Origin: a candidate division FCPU426 bacterium
Lineage (GTDB): Bacteria > Oederibacteriota > PGYV01 > Palsa-1178
DNA length: 7,642 nt
Reading direction: 5' to 3'
Assembly (NCBI GenBank): GCA_003167475.1
Contig: PMTB01000089.1
Location: 1-7,642, forward strand
Shown here: piece after piece, positions 6,043-7,642 of the stretch
Position numbering within the stretch: position 1 is the stretch's first letter
Layout: the number at the start of each line of letters is the position of its first letter
Notes under the pieces: model-generated
What the model saw: the letters and a program-made list of their open reading frames with translations, nothing else
What the model was told of the DNA's origin: nothing
Database searches by the model: none
Translations under genes and position numbers: made by a program

Positions 6043-7272
6043 ATGAAAAGAATCCTGATTATTTCCACGGTAATCCTGTCGTTTGCCGGCCTGACATACG
6101 GCGCGCTCGGAGGAATACCTTTCGAGGTTTTCAATACGACGCTCGGCGCAAGGGCGCTTTCCATGGGAGAAGCGTGCGTCGCCGACGCGACCGGCGTAAG
6201 CGCTATATTCTGGAACCCCGCAGCGCTGGATTCTATCAATAAAAACCTCATATACGCCGGCGCCGAGATGCTTTTTGAAGGCGCGAACATGGAATACATT
6301 TCATACTCCACGCCGATAGGCAAGTTCGGCGGATTGGGGCTTATGGCCGGGTACTTAAGCTACGGTTCTTATGAAATCACGGATCCTTCCGCAACTGTCA
6401 CAGGGACCGGGGACATGAAGGATATTTTCCTAACGGCCGCTTACGGAAAAAACATAATAGCAGGCTGGCAGGCCGGGTTGGCGCTGAAAATGCTCATCAG
6501 GGACACTCCGGACGAGGTCTACCCTGCGTTTAACGCGGATATATCTTTTTATAAGTCATTTGAGATGGTGGATCTGGGCCTGGCTTTCAAGAATGTGCTG
6601 CCTATTACGGCCGGGGCTACCGCGGACGGTCAGGAGAAATTTGTGAGCACTGTCAGGTTCGGCGCGTCACTGAAGCTGCTTGACTCAAAACTGAAAATTG
6701 CCGCGGATGTGGAAAAATATTTTATAAACGAAAATCCTCTTGTCTTCACCGGGGCGGAATACACATTTTTTGACATGCTCTCCGTAAGGGCCGGATATAA
6801 CACCCTGTCCCAGATAAGCGGGGGATTGGGTATCAATTTTCAGAATGCGAATTTTGATTACGCTTTGACTTACGCGGCGGCGGCGGCGCTTGAGCACAAG
6901 ATAGCGTTAAGCTACGCTTTCGGCGGCTATGAAGTGGCCCTGAAAGCCGAACCCGATATATTCTCGCCGGTCGGCGCGATAAAGAAGACGTATATAAGGA
7001 TCACTGCCGCGACAAAGTTCGAGATATATAAATGGTCGCTGGACTTAAAGAACAGTAAAGGCGAAATAATAAGGACATGGAACGGGGCAGGGGTGCCCGA
7101 CACCGAAGAGGTATGGGACGGCCTGAGGCAGGACGGAATGCCGTACGACGAAGGCTCGTATACCGCGGTAATGACCGTGACGGATGAGAACGATAATTCG
7201 CTGAAGTCAAAAGCGGCGGTGATAAAGATACAGACAAACGACAGAAGCTCCATGCCGCTGCTGGGTGAGTAA
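6043..7272 (+). CDS. PorV/UPF0164-like outer-membrane barrel with FlgD-like C-terminal domain
   Basis: This protein (409 residues from the ATG at 6043) is predicted to be exported to the outer membrane. Residues 1-20 form a signal peptide: MKR, a hydrophobic core, then a likely cut after LTYG. The mature N terminus carries GARALSMGEACVADATGVS (35-53) and FWNPAAL (56-62), the signature of PorV/PorQ/UPF0164 barrels. Alternating strands follow to about 300, ending YAFGGYEVAL. Residues 330-398 resemble a FlgD Ig-like domain (WSLDLKNSKGEIIRTW, WDG at 358-360, DEGSYTAVMTVTD at 369-381). A GTG at 6031 is in frame, but GGGGTGG (6028-6034) overlaps it and is well placed for the ATG 8 bases further. 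No type IX secretion genes are present nearby, so its cargo or role is unknown. It may be a transporter or a surface anchor. Confidence 0.85.
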   Translation: MKRILIISTVILSFAGLTYGALGGIPFEVFNTTLGARALSMGEACVADATGVSAIFWNPAALDSINKNLIYAGAEMLFEGANMEYISYSTPIGKFGGLGLMAGYLSYGSYEITDPSATVTGTGDMKDIFLTAAYGKNIIAGWQAGLALKMLIRDTPDEVYPAFNADISFYKSFEMVDLGLAFKNVLPITAGATADGQEKFVSTVRFGASLKLLDSKLKIAADVEKYFINENPLVFTGAEYTFFDMLSVRAGYNTLSQISGGLGINFQNANFDYALTYAAAAALEHKIALSYAFGGYEVALKAEPDIFSPVGAIKKTYIRITAATKFEIYKWSLDLKNSKGEIIRTWNGAGVPDTEEVWDGLRQDGMPYDEGSYTAVMTVTDENDNSLKSKAAVIKIQTNDRSSMPLLGE

Positions 7273-7299
7273 ATCATAAAGGCAAGTATTGATTAAATC

Positions 7300-7331
7300 A
7301 AAAGGCGCAGCCGGAAGGTTGCGCCTTTTTT
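7300..7331. terminator. Bidirectional intrinsic terminator between convergent genes
   Basis: Bases 7300-7312 pair with 7317-7329 (including one G-T wobble) around a GGAA tetraloop, with six T residues at 7326-7331. On the minus strand the same hairpin is followed by TTTTGATTT. It lies between the stops of the PorV-like gene (7272) and the convergent small gene (7340) and probably serves both. Confidence 0.92.
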
Positions 7332-7339
7332 AATTTTGC

Positions 7340-7639
7340 CTACAACTGCCTTTTCCTTCTGTCCACGGCGACCTTGCCGGCGGACTTCCTGCGGTCCTTG
7401 GTATAGAGCACCATTTTTCCGCCAAGTTTCCTGTAGAGCTGCCTCGTGTTTTTGTCGAAGTACAGCGTGCCCTGGACCTGTATGAAGCCTTTGGTGAGTT
7501 TGTCTTCCTCGCGTTTTCCTTCGGCGATTGGCGCGGATTTTGAGCGCCTGTCATGGCGCAGGAAAACAAAACGGTTGCCCATGGACTGGACTATGACTTT
7601 ATCCTTCGTGTCGTAATAAATTATCCCTTTCAGGTGCAT
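7340..7639 (-). CDS. Unrecognised small basic protein with internal duplication (may be 5'-truncated)
   Basis: The visible protein has 99 residues, is basic and has no membrane segment or signal peptide. Two 35-residue units, 2-36 and 54-88 (period 52), align with the shared pattern G..(Y)(Y/F)D, a central G, V, then DRR followed by S/K residues. A third DRRKR ends the protein (93-97). Each unit looks like a small beta-rich module closing with a basic DRR turn. I do not recognise the family. The reading frame is open through the last three bases of the window (TAC before the ATG), so the start shown may be internal and the gene may continue outside. The ribosome site cannot be seen. The TAG stop is 9 bases past the T-run of the shared terminator. 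Confidence 0.65.
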   Translation of the reverse strand: MHLKGIIYYDTKDKVIVQSMGNRFVFLRHDRRSKSAPIAEGKREEDKLTKGFIQVQGTLYFDKNTRQLYRKLGGKMVLYTKDRRKSAGKVAVDRRKRQL

Positions 7640-7642
7640 GTA

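Overview
The window looks like chromosomal DNA of a Gram-negative bacterium from a poorly cultivated lineage. The evidence is an outer-membrane PorV/UPF0164-type barrel, a TrpB2-type tryptophan synthase, a DUF2723 (GT117-like) membrane glycosyltransferase with TPR repeats, a tRNA with encoded CCA, ordinary sigma70-type promoters and short palindromic repeats between genes. This mix reminds me of candidate phyla such as Omnitrophica, Elusimicrobia or Goldbacteria. No gene here fixes the taxonomy, so that placement is a low-confidence inference.

Layout: positions 1-173 are a long imperfect palindrome with IS/MITE-like ends. After about 190 bases of AT-rich leader comes a sigma70-like promoter with a dyad in its spacer. 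It drives a MerR-type DNA-binding protein fused to a degenerate GGDEF domain (442-1314, +). A palindromic repeat (1331-1495) separates this from a minus-strand unit. Read in its own direction, that unit has a consensus promoter (4301-4274), tRNA-Leu(CAA) (4250-4165), a hairpin-rich spacer, a PilZ protein (3984-3604) and, 6 bases later, the DUF2723/TPR membrane protein (3597-1537). A second copy of the palindromic repeat (4318-4475) lies upstream of this promoter. Next, on the plus strand, are a TrpB2-like enzyme (4572-5951) with its own terminator and a PorV-like outer-membrane protein with a C-terminal FlgD-like domain (6043-7272). A terminator between 7300 and 7331 is shared with a convergent, edge-truncated or edge-adjacent small gene on the minus strand (7340-7639). 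That gene encodes an unrecognised protein with an internal duplication.

How the parts may work together: the strongest theme is cyclic-di-GMP or related nucleotide signalling. An intact-looking PilZ domain is tightly coupled to a membrane glycosyltransferase-like protein. A neighbouring gene encodes a MerR-GGDEF protein whose nucleotide-pocket residues are kept while several catalytic and inhibitory-site residues are changed, which suggests a ligand-sensing transcription factor. Both functional links are inferences from motifs and gene order. The second theme is the density of palindromic repeats of at least two unrelated families between genes. TrpB2 and the PorV-like protein appear to be independent units separated by a terminator.
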